Assembly: GCF_900176405.1 (NCBI RefSeq)
Contig: NZ_FWXJ01000002.1
Location: forward strand, 1 to 64,000
Source of the DNA: Polynucleobacter kasalickyi
GTDB lineage: Bacteria; Pseudomonadota; Gammaproteobacteria; Burkholderiales; Burkholderiaceae
Reading direction: 5' to 3'
DNA length: 64,000 nucleotides
Position 1 is the first letter of the stretch, and each line of letters opens with the position of its first letter. Under the pieces are notes generated by a model, which was not told where the DNA came from, did no database searches, and was given only the letters and a program-made list of their open reading frames with translations. Below are positions 53,267 to 61,528 of this stretch, piece by piece. The position numbers and the translations under genes were made by a program.

Positions 53267-54196
53267 GTGAAACTCGATATTTTGCATGAGACCGTGTACG
53301 ACTATGATTTTCCGGTGGATATCACGCAACATTTGGCGCATTTAAAACCCAATGATTGTCTTGGTCAGCGCGTTCTATCGACGCGTGTAACGGTCAGTCC
53401 TGAACCCGATTATTTTGAGGATCGCACCGATATCTTTGGCAATATTAATACGTTTTTTTCGATTGGTTCAAGACATACACGTCTCAAGACGGTGGCTAAA
53501 AGCTTGATTGAAACCGACTCGGCGAATGCAACGGTACCCCAAGATCTATTCAGCCCTAGTTGGGAAGAAGTGCGTCACCATCACCGTTATCATGCGCATC
53601 AACCGATTGTTGCAGCAGCTGACTTTATCTTTGCTTCGCCAATGATTTTGTTTCATGATGATTTTCTTGATTTTGCTAAAGATTGTTTTACAGCCAAGGC
53701 CTCTATTTTGGAGGCGACTGTGGCGTTGATGCAGAAGATTCACCATGAGTTGCAATATGAAACGGCGGCAACGGATGTAACCACACGAGCGATTGACTCT
53801 TTAAAAAGCCGTCAGGGAGTTTGCCAGGATTTTGCGCACATTATGATTTCCTGTTTGAGAATGTTAGGCTTACCTGCGCAGTATATTAGCGGTTATATGT
53901 TGACCCATCCGCCACCAGGTAAACCAAGATTAATTGGTAGTGATGCTTCTCACGCTTGGGTGGCGACTTACATACCACCGATGAATGGCTTTATGCAAGC
54001 TGGTTGGTTTCATTTTGATCCAACCAATAATCGCTGGGGACGTCATGCTCCTAGCGAGGAATATGTTATCTTATCAAGAGGTCGGGACTATGCTGATGTC
54101 TCCCCGATTCGGGGCGTGATTCATGGTGGTGGTAATCATCGTTTATCGGTAGCTGTCACTGTATTACCCGTGAACGATAAATTATTATTTGTTTGA
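53267..54196 (+). CDS. Transglutaminase-like peptidase
   Basis: 309 residues, GTG start at 53267 with AGAGGT upstream. N-terminal transglutaminase-like beta domain (LHETVYDYDFPVDITQHLAHLKP opening, in parts), then the core with Cys186 (GVCQDFAH), His229 (SHAWVATY) and Asp251 (FDPTNN). C-terminal RGRDYADVSPIRGVI is typical for this family. No signal peptide. Third and last gene of the operon. Confidence 0.9.
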   Translation: MKLDILHETVYDYDFPVDITQHLAHLKPNDCLGQRVLSTRVTVSPEPDYFEDRTDIFGNINTFFSIGSRHTRLKTVAKSLIETDSANATVPQDLFSPSWEEVRHHHRYHAHQPIVAAADFIFASPMILFHDDFLDFAKDCFTAKASILEATVALMQKIHHELQYETAATDVTTRAIDSLKSRQGVCQDFAHIMISCLRMLGLPAQYISGYMLTHPPPGKPRLIGSDASHAWVATYIPPMNGFMQAGWFHFDPTNNRWGRHAPSEEYVILSRGRDYADVSPIRGVIHGGGNHRLSVAVTVLPVNDKLLFV

Positions 54197-54215
54197 TTGG
54201 TGTTGAGGAGATTTT

Positions 54216-54623
54216 ATGCAGGAATATGTAGGTTCTTGTTTGTGTTCTGGCGTCCATTACAAAATTACGAATCAACTTGGACCCATCGTGTATTGTCATT
54301 GCACGCGTTGTCAGAAAGCCAGCGGCTCGGCAGCAGTCAACTCGGTAGAAATTTTACGCAGTGATTTTGCCATTACCCAAGGGGCTGACTTAGTGCAGTG
54401 TTATGAAAACCCCGGACAGGTGAACCGCTTTTTCTGCCGCCACTGTGGTTCCCAACTCTTTAGTCAACGTGATGCTACTCCGGATACGATGCGGGTGCGT
54501 TTGGGTACTTTAGATACGAAAATTGATAAAAAAGTGGGGTTCCATATTTTTGTGGACTCAAAGCCCGCTTGGGCGGATATTTTGGATCAGGCTCCACAAT
54601 ACCCTGCGAGACCTGGCGACTAG
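54216..54623 (+). CDS. GFA/Mss4-like zinc-binding protein
   Basis: 135 residues. Family named after glutathione-dependent formaldehyde-activating enzyme: CLCSGV, CHCTRCQKASGSA and CRHCGSQLF supply the zinc-binding cysteines. Most members have no proven enzymatic role. It lies 19 bp after the transglutaminase gene with its own GAGGAG site and may be read with that operon. Confidence 0.87.
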   Translation: MQEYVGSCLCSGVHYKITNQLGPIVYCHCTRCQKASGSAAVNSVEILRSDFAITQGADLVQCYENPGQVNRFFCRHCGSQLFSQRDATPDTMRVRLGTLDTKIDKKVGFHIFVDSKPAWADILDQAPQYPARPGD

Positions 54624-54666
54624 TAACTAGTGGTGACCGTCTAGTACGAGATTATCAGTGAGGCAT

Positions 54667-54706
54667 AAAAAAGGGGAAATGGTTTGCACCATTTCCCTTT
54701 GTTTTT
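54667..54706. terminator. Bidirectional intrinsic terminator
   Basis: A perfect 9-bp stem (GGGAAATGG with complement, TTTGCA loop), A-rich on the left and TTTGTTTTT on the right, lies between the convergent GFA and Bug genes and can serve both. Confidence 0.85.
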
Positions 54707-54732
54707 ATGGACGGTATTAAGCGGTTCGCGGT

Positions 54733-55755
54733 TTAATCTACCGTGATCTTTGCATCATCCACTACTTTTTTCCAACGAATCGATTCTTTTTTCACGAAGG
54801 CAGCTAATTCGTCAGGTGTCGTGGTTTCGACATCAGCACCTTGTTCTTCGATTTTCTTCTCGACTCCTTTATCGTGCAAAATATCCACGAGTACTTTATT
54901 GAGTTCGGTAATAATTGCTTTCGGAGTACCTGCCGGGGCAAACATGGCATACCACTGATCGACTTCGACGTGCTGGATACCTTGTTCATTGAGGGTCGGG
55001 ACATTCGGTAAGACAGCCGATCTTTTTTTACCAGCAATCGCGAGTGCTTTGAGCTTGCCACCCTTGACTTGTGGGTAAGCAGTAAATAGGCTAGGGAACA
55101 TAATTTGCGTCACACCAGCCATGGTGTCGACAATCGCGGGTGAAGAGCCCTTGTAGGGGACGTGCAACATGTCGGTGCCCGTATTTAACTTAAATAACTC
55201 GCCAGATAAATGGGGCGCTGTTCCTTTACCAGCAGAGGCATAACTAAATTTACCTGGTTGCGCTTTGAGTAAAGTAACTAATTCTTTGGCGGTATTCACG
55301 TTCACATTGGGATTGACCACCACGAGGGTTGGTGACGTGGCGACCATCGTGATTGGTTCAAAGTTCTTAATGGGGTCGTAACGTAATTTTTGTAAAACTG
55401 GATTGATGCCGTGGGTCCCAATATAACCAAACATGAGGGTATAACCATCTGGGTTGGCGCGCGCAACAAATTCACTGGCAATCGCGCCATTGGCGCCTGC
55501 TTTGTTATCCACAATCACTGGCTGACCTAATTTGGTACTGAGGTTTTGCGCAATGATCCTAGCCATCGCATCATTGGCCCCACCCGGTGCAGTTGGGACG
55601 ACAATCGTAATCGATTTATTGGGGTAAGTTTGAGCTTGTAACGGGACACTGAAGCCCAGAGCTGCAATACAAACACCAATCAGCGGCAGTGCCTGCAAGT
55701 TGAAAAAACTTAAAAGATGTTTTTTTAACATCAACGATGTAAATGTTTTTTTCAT
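54733..55755 (-). CDS. Bug/TctC-family periplasmic solute receptor 5
   Basis: 340 residues with a GAGGGA site. Signal peptide LQALPLIGVCIAALGFSVPLQAQ, mature opening TYPNKSITIVVPTAPGGAND. Standard downstream motifs (ADGYTLMFG-like NPDGYTLMFG, VPTLNEQG). Divergent from the receptor at 55854, 98 bp apart, so the two share a promoter region. Ligand unknown. Confidence 0.9.
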   Translation of the reverse strand: MKKTFTSLMLKKHLLSFFNLQALPLIGVCIAALGFSVPLQAQTYPNKSITIVVPTAPGGANDAMARIIAQNLSTKLGQPVIVDNKAGANGAIASEFVARANPDGYTLMFGYIGTHGINPVLQKLRYDPIKNFEPITMVATSPTLVVVNPNVNVNTAKELVTLLKAQPGKFSYASAGKGTAPHLSGELFKLNTGTDMLHVPYKGSSPAIVDTMAGVTQIMFPSLFTAYPQVKGGKLKALAIAGKKRSAVLPNVPTLNEQGIQHVEVDQWYAMFAPAGTPKAIITELNKVLVDILHDKGVEKKIEEQGADVETTTPDELAAFVKKESIRWKKVVDDAKITVD

Positions 55756-55853
55756 AGAAATCCCTCGAATCAGAACATTTATTATAAGTGATAGAGGGAA
55801 TCCTAATTTGTTACAGATACAATACTATTCATCACCCATTTATTAGGATCACT

Positions 55854-56831
55854 ATGTTGCCTCAATCATTGAAATTACTAGCCTTCCTTGGCATTTTTGC
55901 CTTTGGAACTGGCACACATTTAGCCGTGAATGCACAAGCCTACCCGAATAAGCCGATCAAAATCGTTGTCGGATTTTCCCCTGGTGGTGGCCCTGATATT
56001 ACTGCTCGGGTACTTGGACAGAAATTCTCGGAAAAGTGGAACCAAAGCGTTGTGGTTGAAAACAAGGTCGGAGCAGGCGCCAATATTGCTTCGCAATTTG
56101 TAGCTAATTCAAAGCCAGATGGTTATACCTTATTGTCGGTTTCCAATGCTTTTTCTATTTCACCGGCGATTTACCCCAAATTACCCTTTGACGCCATGAA
56201 AGATTTTGATGGCGTGACCTTAACTGCGACAGGTCCGGCACTCTTAATTATTTCCCCGAAGCTCAAAGTCACTACCGTTGCAGAATTGATTGCACTCGCC
56301 AAGAAAAATCCTGGCCAAATGACCTATAGCTCTGCTGGTGTTGGTAGTGGCTCTCATTTTGCAGCAGAAATTTTGCGCGCCAAGGCTGGACTTGATTTGT
56401 TACATATTCCGACCAAAGGTATTCCAGACGGTTTAACAGAAGTGATTTCTGGACGTGTGGATTTCTTTATCAGTCCATACGCGAGTGCAATTGCAATGGT
56501 AAAAGATGGCAAAGCAAAAGCCATCGCCATCACTTCTTTGAAGCGTAACAAAGAATATTTGGACTTACCGACTATTGCCGAGACTGTACCCGGTTATCAA
56601 TGGCAATTTTGGTATGGCTTACTAGCCCCAGCAGGCACTCCGAAAGAAATCTTGCAACAAATTGCAGCTGAAGTGAAGCGCATTAACGATCTACCGGATG
56701 TCAAAGAACGTTATGCCAATATTGGTATTGAGCCAATTTCCGATACCCCAACTCAGTTTGATACTTTCGTGCAGACTGAGATAAAAGAATTTACGGCAAT
56801 TGCAAAATCTGCAAAAATCATGGCTGAGTAA
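55854..56831 (+). CDS. Bug/TctC-family periplasmic solute receptor 6
   Basis: 325 residues from the ATG at 55854 with AGGA six bases upstream; the frame opens at a GTG at 55788, but the signal peptide begins at MLPQSLKLLAFLG. Mature opening AYPNKPIKIVVGFSPGGGPD. Followed after 23 bp by a lactonase-like hydrolase, likely one operon. Confidence 0.9.
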   Translation: MLPQSLKLLAFLGIFAFGTGTHLAVNAQAYPNKPIKIVVGFSPGGGPDITARVLGQKFSEKWNQSVVVENKVGAGANIASQFVANSKPDGYTLLSVSNAFSISPAIYPKLPFDAMKDFDGVTLTATGPALLIISPKLKVTTVAELIALAKKNPGQMTYSSAGVGSGSHFAAEILRAKAGLDLLHIPTKGIPDGLTEVISGRVDFFISPYASAIAMVKDGKAKAIAITSLKRNKEYLDLPTIAETVPGYQWQFWYGLLAPAGTPKEILQQIAAEVKRINDLPDVKERYANIGIEPISDTPTQFDTFVQTEIKEFTAIAKSAKIMAE

Positions 56832-56854
56832 AAAAAGATAACTAGGAGAAAAAG

Positions 56855-57634
56855 ATGCAGGGAACAGCAAAAAACGGTATTTATTATGAAATCGAGGGCG
56901 AAGGTCCTTGGATGACTTTATCCCATTCACTCGCTTGTGATATTCATATGTGGGACCCACAAATGGAGTTACTCACTAAACACTTTAAAGTATTGCGTTT
57001 TGATACCAGAGGGCATGGTAAAAGTGTAGTACCACAAGGCCCTTACACGATGGAGCAATTAGCCGATGATGTATATGAGCTTCTCACTGAGTTAGGGATT
57101 AGTCAAACGCATTGGATGGGGCTTTCCATGGGGGGTATGATTGGCCAAACCTTAGCTCTCAAGCATCCAGAAGTCTGCGCTTCTTTAGTACTGGCAGATA
57201 CCACGAGTCGTCGCCCAGAAAATGCTTTAAAGATGTGGGGTGACCGGATTGTTACGGCACGAGCAGAAGGTATGCAAGGCGTGCTTGAAAGTACCATGAC
57301 TCGTTGGTTTACTGAGCCATTCCGCACCGCTAATTCACCAGCATTCCAAGCAATTGCGCAGGGTGTATTAGATACACCAGTAGAAGGTTTTGCTGGCTGC
57401 TGCGAAGCGATTGCCAGAATCGATACTTTTGATCGCTTACCAGAATTAAAGTGTCCAGTATTGATCATGGTCGGTAGTGATGATCATGGCACTCCGCCTG
57501 AGATGGCAAGAAAAATTCATGCCCAAATCCCACAATCTGTTTTACACATTATTGATCAAGCTTCGCATATTTCAAATGTGGAACAAACAGCAGTTTTTAA
57601 TCAACACTTAGTCAGTTTTTATCAGTTGAGTTAA
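56855..57634 (+). CDS. Alpha/beta hydrolase, 3-oxoadipate enol-lactonase-like
   Basis: 259 residues with an AGGAGA site. The family pattern of PcaD-like lactonases is clear: SHSLACDIHMWDPQM, FDTRGHGKS, nucleophile elbow G-L-S-M-G-G, and late Asp (VGSDDHGTPPEM) and His (ASHISNVEQ). PcaD opens the enol-lactone ring in the beta-ketoadipate pathway; here no other pathway genes are adjacent, so the substrate could be another lactone or ester imported by the preceding receptor system. Confidence 0.85.
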   Translation: MQGTAKNGIYYEIEGEGPWMTLSHSLACDIHMWDPQMELLTKHFKVLRFDTRGHGKSVVPQGPYTMEQLADDVYELLTELGISQTHWMGLSMGGMIGQTLALKHPEVCASLVLADTTSRRPENALKMWGDRIVTARAEGMQGVLESTMTRWFTEPFRTANSPAFQAIAQGVLDTPVEGFAGCCEAIARIDTFDRLPELKCPVLIMVGSDDHGTPPEMARKIHAQIPQSVLHIIDQASHISNVEQTAVFNQHLVSFYQLS

Positions 57635-57658
57635 TTACTAAAGTGTAGGCTACACCAT

Positions 57659-57698
57659 AAAAAAACCACGAGGTTTAATCAACTCGTGGTTTTTTTTG
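57659..57698. terminator. Bidirectional intrinsic terminator
   Basis: A perfect 12-bp stem (AAAAACCACGAG with complement, 10-nt loop) flanked by A and T runs lies between the convergent hydrolase and Bug genes. Confidence 0.9.
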
Positions 57699-57760
57699 AA
57701 ATATAACTATTAATAAATCAGGTTATTTGAGTAATGCGCGTAGTTTTTTAATACAAATAT

Positions 57761-58774
57761 TTACTCAGGTTTGAGACCAGAAGCATCAATCACACGCTTC
57801 CAATGAATTTTATCTTTGACTAAGAACGCCTTAAATTCACTCGGACTGTTACCGACGGTAATTGCACCTAAATCATTCAAACGTTTTTTGATGTCTGGTT
57901 TTGCCATTGCGATTTGCATGGCGTTATAGATTTTTTGCACGATCGGTGCTGAAGTACCTGCTGGCGCTAACATGCCAACCCAGGGAGCTGTCGCTTCGAA
58001 TCCTTTGAAGCCTAATTCTTCCATAGTTGGTGTGTTCGGGAAATCAGGATGACGTTTCACCGTTCCCACCGCAAGAGGAATTAAACGTTTTTGGGCCACC
58101 TGATCGGCAATGCCGATAATTGGATAAAAAATAAAGTTCACATTACCTGACATGACTTCAGTCAGCGCTGGAGCATTGCCTTTGAATGGCACATGGGTTA
58201 ACTCTACCTTGGCATCAGTTGATAACAGGGCACCTGCTAAATGTGACGAGCCAGCATTGCCAGAGGAGCTATAACTGATCGTCCCTGGTTTTTCTTTGGC
58301 GACTTTTAAAAATTCTGGCAAGGTTTTATAGGGAGAGTTATAACCAGTCACCAAAATCATGGGTAAATCAGCGACTAAAGAAATCGGCTCAAAACTACCA
58401 ATCGGATCATACCCCGGTTTTTTCATCATGATCGAATTCACGTTATGCGAGAGTGATGCAAATAAGAGGGTATAACCATCGGGCTGCGCTTGTGCCACAT
58501 ATTCAGTCGCAATTTTTGCATTAGCACCAGGCTTGTTGTCTACAATGACCGACTGTCCGAGGGTAGCCGTCATATCCTGTGCGAGGACTCGAGCAATCAC
58601 ATCGGTTGGGCCACCGGCCGCAAAACCAATAATCACTTTAATCGGTTTTTCCGGATAGTTGGCTTGTGCTTGTGCATGCCCTGTGAAGACGGTCGATATA
58701 CTCAAAGCACACAACAGGGTAGTCGTGAGGAGAGATGATGGAAGTAATTTGCTAGTCAATGGAAATCGTTTCAT
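57761..58774 (-). CDS. Bug/TctC-family periplasmic solute receptor 7
   Basis: 337 residues. Signal peptide with a long core ending HAQAQA, mature opening NYPEKPIKVIIGFAAGGPTD. Full-length family member. It lies 49 bp downstream of the TauD-type dioxygenase gene on the same strand, so receptor and oxygenase probably form an operon. Confidence 0.9.
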   Translation of the reverse strand: MKRFPLTSKLLPSSLLTTTLLCALSISTVFTGHAQAQANYPEKPIKVIIGFAAGGPTDVIARVLAQDMTATLGQSVIVDNKPGANAKIATEYVAQAQPDGYTLLFASLSHNVNSIMMKKPGYDPIGSFEPISLVADLPMILVTGYNSPYKTLPEFLKVAKEKPGTISYSSSGNAGSSHLAGALLSTDAKVELTHVPFKGNAPALTEVMSGNVNFIFYPIIGIADQVAQKRLIPLAVGTVKRHPDFPNTPTMEELGFKGFEATAPWVGMLAPAGTSAPIVQKIYNAMQIAMAKPDIKKRLNDLGAITVGNSPSEFKAFLVKDKIHWKRVIDASGLKPE

Positions 58775-58823
58775 GCGGCGTCTCTTTGCTTGTTGAGGTA
58801 GTTGTAGAAATAAAGGTAATCAC

Positions 58824-59696
58824 TTAGTTCGCTGGAAAAAAACGACTTGCGGCCACTTGGAAGCGTTGGATAAATCGATGTTCATGTGGTGCATAATCTG
58901 CCACGGCATTATGAATCGTCCCCATGTTGTCCCACATTAAAACACTTTTTTCTTCCCATTTAAAAGCATACCGAAATTCTGGGCGGAGTTGGTGTGCAAA
59001 TAAATACTCTAGTAGTTCATCGCTGGCTGCTTGATTGAGTTCATTGATCCGCATGGAGTAACCCGGATTGGCGTACAAGACTTTCTTACCAGTAATAGGG
59101 TGAATCATAATTGCTGGATGAGATACCGGTGGCTTTGCGCGCAACTGTTCTGGCGTTAACGGTGGTCTACTACTGCCTTTTTCGCGGCGCATCTTTTCCC
59201 AAAACTTATTAAAGTCATGGGTAATGGTTTTACCTTCTAACTCTTGCGCAATATCTTTTGGTAGGCCGTCGTACGCAGCGTGCATATTACTGAACTCCGT
59301 ATTACCTAATGGTTGACCATCGCGCATGGGAATTTTGATACCGTACAAAATATTCGCAAAGGCAATCTGTTTACTGTATGACATATCGGTATGCCAATCC
59401 TGACCCGCATCGGACAAACCCAAGGGTTGACCATTTTCAACCATATTGGATAAGGTCATCATTTCAGGGATCGCAGGATCTTGCGCAACTTTTGCGACAT
59501 TAATTTCAAGCTCGCCAAAATTACCACTAAAAGCTTTTAATTGTTTTGGGGTAATTTCTTGTTGGGGTATCGACAGCACGCCATACTCTCCCAACCACTG
59601 AATGAGTTGATCGCACTGCGCAGTGTCGATCCCCTGACTTAAATCTAAATCAAGTATTTTGGCACCCAGTGCTTGTGAACCAGGGATTAATTTCAT
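58824..59696 (-). CDS. TauD/TfdA-family alpha-ketoglutarate-dependent dioxygenase
   Basis: 290 residues with an AAGGGGCGAG site. Iron ligands: His and Asp in WHTDMSY and the distal His in GTIHNAVADY, with the 2-oxoglutarate-binding Arg in HRFIQRFQ. TauD/TfdA enzymes release sulfite from taurine or cleave aryloxyacetates by hydroxylation. Substrate not determinable here; the downstream Bug receptor suggests an organic acid taken from outside. Confidence 0.9.
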   Translation of the reverse strand: MKLIPGSQALGAKILDLDLSQGIDTAQCDQLIQWLGEYGVLSIPQQEITPKQLKAFSGNFGELEINVAKVAQDPAIPEMMTLSNMVENGQPLGLSDAGQDWHTDMSYSKQIAFANILYGIKIPMRDGQPLGNTEFSNMHAAYDGLPKDIAQELEGKTITHDFNKFWEKMRREKGSSRPPLTPEQLRAKPPVSHPAIMIHPITGKKVLYANPGYSMRINELNQAASDELLEYLFAHQLRPEFRYAFKWEEKSVLMWDNMGTIHNAVADYAPHEHRFIQRFQVAASRFFPAN

Positions 59697-59771
59697 TGTC
59701 TCGCCCCTTTATGATTGCGGTATCCCCCGAACATGGGATAAACTCCATGTAATTATATTAAACTATTCAGC

Positions 59772-60929
59772 ATGTTATCAGTAAATGAACTCTATTCTAT
59801 CGAGGAATTACGTCTAAGGGCGAAGGCAAGATTGCCAAAGGCGATTTTTGATTTTTTTGATGGTGGAGCAGAAGACGAAATTACGCTAAATGCGAATCGC
59901 CAAGCTTTTAAAGATCAGTTTATTGTGCCCCAGGGGTTAAATGATGTGAGTCACGTTGATACCTCAACGATGATTCTCGATCACTTTTTCTCCTTTCCTT
60001 GTGCGATTGCGCCTACCGGTGCGGTCGGTTTTGGTTGGCGCAATGGCGACTTGGCGATTGCCAGAGCGGCGTCTGATCATCATATTCCTTATACACTATC
60101 AACTACCGCTACCGCCTCGATTGAGAAAATTGCTCGTTTCGTACCCGGGCGTTTATGGTTTCAGGCCTATGTTTTAAAAGACCAAGATTTCTTCTTTAAA
60201 TTATTGCAGCGAGCCTATCATTGCGACTATGAGGCCATCATGATCACCATTGACCTGCCGGTAGGTGGCAAGCGTGAGCGTGATTTAAGAAATCATTTTT
60301 CGGTACCTTTTAAATTTACTTCGCGTAATCTCAGCGATTTTGCGACCCGTCCTCGCTGGGCCATTCCGATGTTACTTGGCGGTATACCCAAGTTCGAAAA
60401 CTTGGTAGGCATGCGCAATACGTATCATCAAGATGCCAATCAGACCTCCTCCGTTGGTAAATACTACGATCCCTCATTTGATTGGGATGCTTTAAAAAGA
60501 GTAAGAGATTACTGGACGCGTAAATTAATTGTTAAAGGGGTACAAAGCCCCATTGATGCACAGCGATTAGTGGAGTTGGGCGTCGATGCGATCGTAGTCT
60601 CCAACCATGGCGGCAGACAATTAGACGGTGCGCAAGCTACCCTACGTGCCTTACCTGCGATCTTAAAAATAGTGGATGGTAAAATTCCAGTATTTGTGGA
60701 CGGTGGTATCCGCCGCGGTAGTGATATTTTCAAAGCCTTGGCGATGGGTGCTCAAGGCACTTTAATTGGCCGCGCCACCTTATATGGCGCCTTAGCTGGT
60801 GGGAACGAAGGGGCTAATCGAGCCTTGGATATCTTACAAGATGAGTTCAAACGCACGATGCAACTCTCAGGAATGCGCACGATTGGCGAAATCCATCATT
60901 ATGGGACGTATCTCTTAGCGAATAAGTAA
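59772..60929 (+). CDS. FMN-dependent alpha-hydroxy acid oxidase/dehydrogenase
   Basis: 385 residues. LldD/glycolate oxidase/mandelate dehydrogenase family: AKARLPKAIFDFFDGGAEDE start, FMN and substrate segments (IAPTGAVGF, LSTTATASIEKIA), catalytic His in VVSNHGGRQLDGA, and the phosphate-binding FVDGGIRRGSDIFKALAMGA. Oxidises a 2-hydroxy acid such as lactate, glycolate or mandelate. No clear ribosome-binding site at the ATG. Divergent from the dioxygenase gene. Confidence 0.92.
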   Translation: MLSVNELYSIEELRLRAKARLPKAIFDFFDGGAEDEITLNANRQAFKDQFIVPQGLNDVSHVDTSTMILDHFFSFPCAIAPTGAVGFGWRNGDLAIARAASDHHIPYTLSTTATASIEKIARFVPGRLWFQAYVLKDQDFFFKLLQRAYHCDYEAIMITIDLPVGGKRERDLRNHFSVPFKFTSRNLSDFATRPRWAIPMLLGGIPKFENLVGMRNTYHQDANQTSSVGKYYDPSFDWDALKRVRDYWTRKLIVKGVQSPIDAQRLVELGVDAIVVSNHGGRQLDGAQATLRALPAILKIVDGKIPVFVDGGIRRGSDIFKALAMGAQGTLIGRATLYGALAGGNEGANRALDILQDEFKRTMQLSGMRTIGEIHHYGTYLLANK

Positions 60930-60988
60930 AGCAAAGTAAGGAAACCCAATTAAGGAAACCGAATGAGGGGAACTTTCAGGAGCGCACT

Positions 60989-61528
60989 CTATAGTGAACC
61001 CATGGTGGAAATCCGACGAGCCTCAGTAAACCGAGAGGACCAATACGGTTTTTGCAGTTCTTCTAAACGTACCGTACCACCACTATTGGGTGCGTGGACA
61101 AAGCGACCTTTACCAACATAGATGCCGACATGTGAGTACGGGGTACCTAGGGTGTTGAAAAAGACTAAATCACCTGGTGCTAATGGCGTATCTTCGACTA
61201 AAGCACTGACTCTAGGCATTTCTACCGTTGTTCTCGGGATGTTCTTGCCACGAGCGCTAGCAAAGACATAAGCAATCAGACCACTGCAATCAAAACCACC
61301 CTCTGGATTATTACCACCCCAACGATAAGGGGTGCCAATCAGTCCAATCGCAGTGACCGAAATATCTTCTTGACCCACGCTAATATCTGTCGATAAGTTC
61401 GGCAGTCGGCTAGATCCACTAGGTTGCCAAGCAAAAGGATTGCTTGGCTTCAGCTCTTTAGTACTACACCCAACGAGCAATAACAGGCAAAGTGTAGCGC
61501 AGAAGGTCTTAGAGGATTTCAGCCGCAT
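60989..61528 (-). CDS. NlpC/P60 (C40) cell-wall peptidase lipoprotein
   Basis: 179 residues. Lipobox LVGC (Cys21). Peptidase triad Cys81 (FDCSGL), His133 (SHVGIYVG) and His145 (FVHAP). Such lipoproteins cut gamma-glutamyl-diaminopimelate bonds in peptidoglycan turnover. Its ATG lies inside the end of the PhoH gene (20-bp overlap), so the two are coupled. Confidence 0.92.
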   Translation of the reverse strand: MRLKSSKTFCATLCLLLLVGCSTKELKPSNPFAWQPSGSSRLPNLSTDISVGQEDISVTAIGLIGTPYRWGGNNPEGGFDCSGLIAYVFASARGKNIPRTTVEMPRVSALVEDTPLAPGDLVFFNTLGTPYSHVGIYVGKGRFVHAPNSGGTVRLEELQKPYWSSRFTEARRISTMGSL

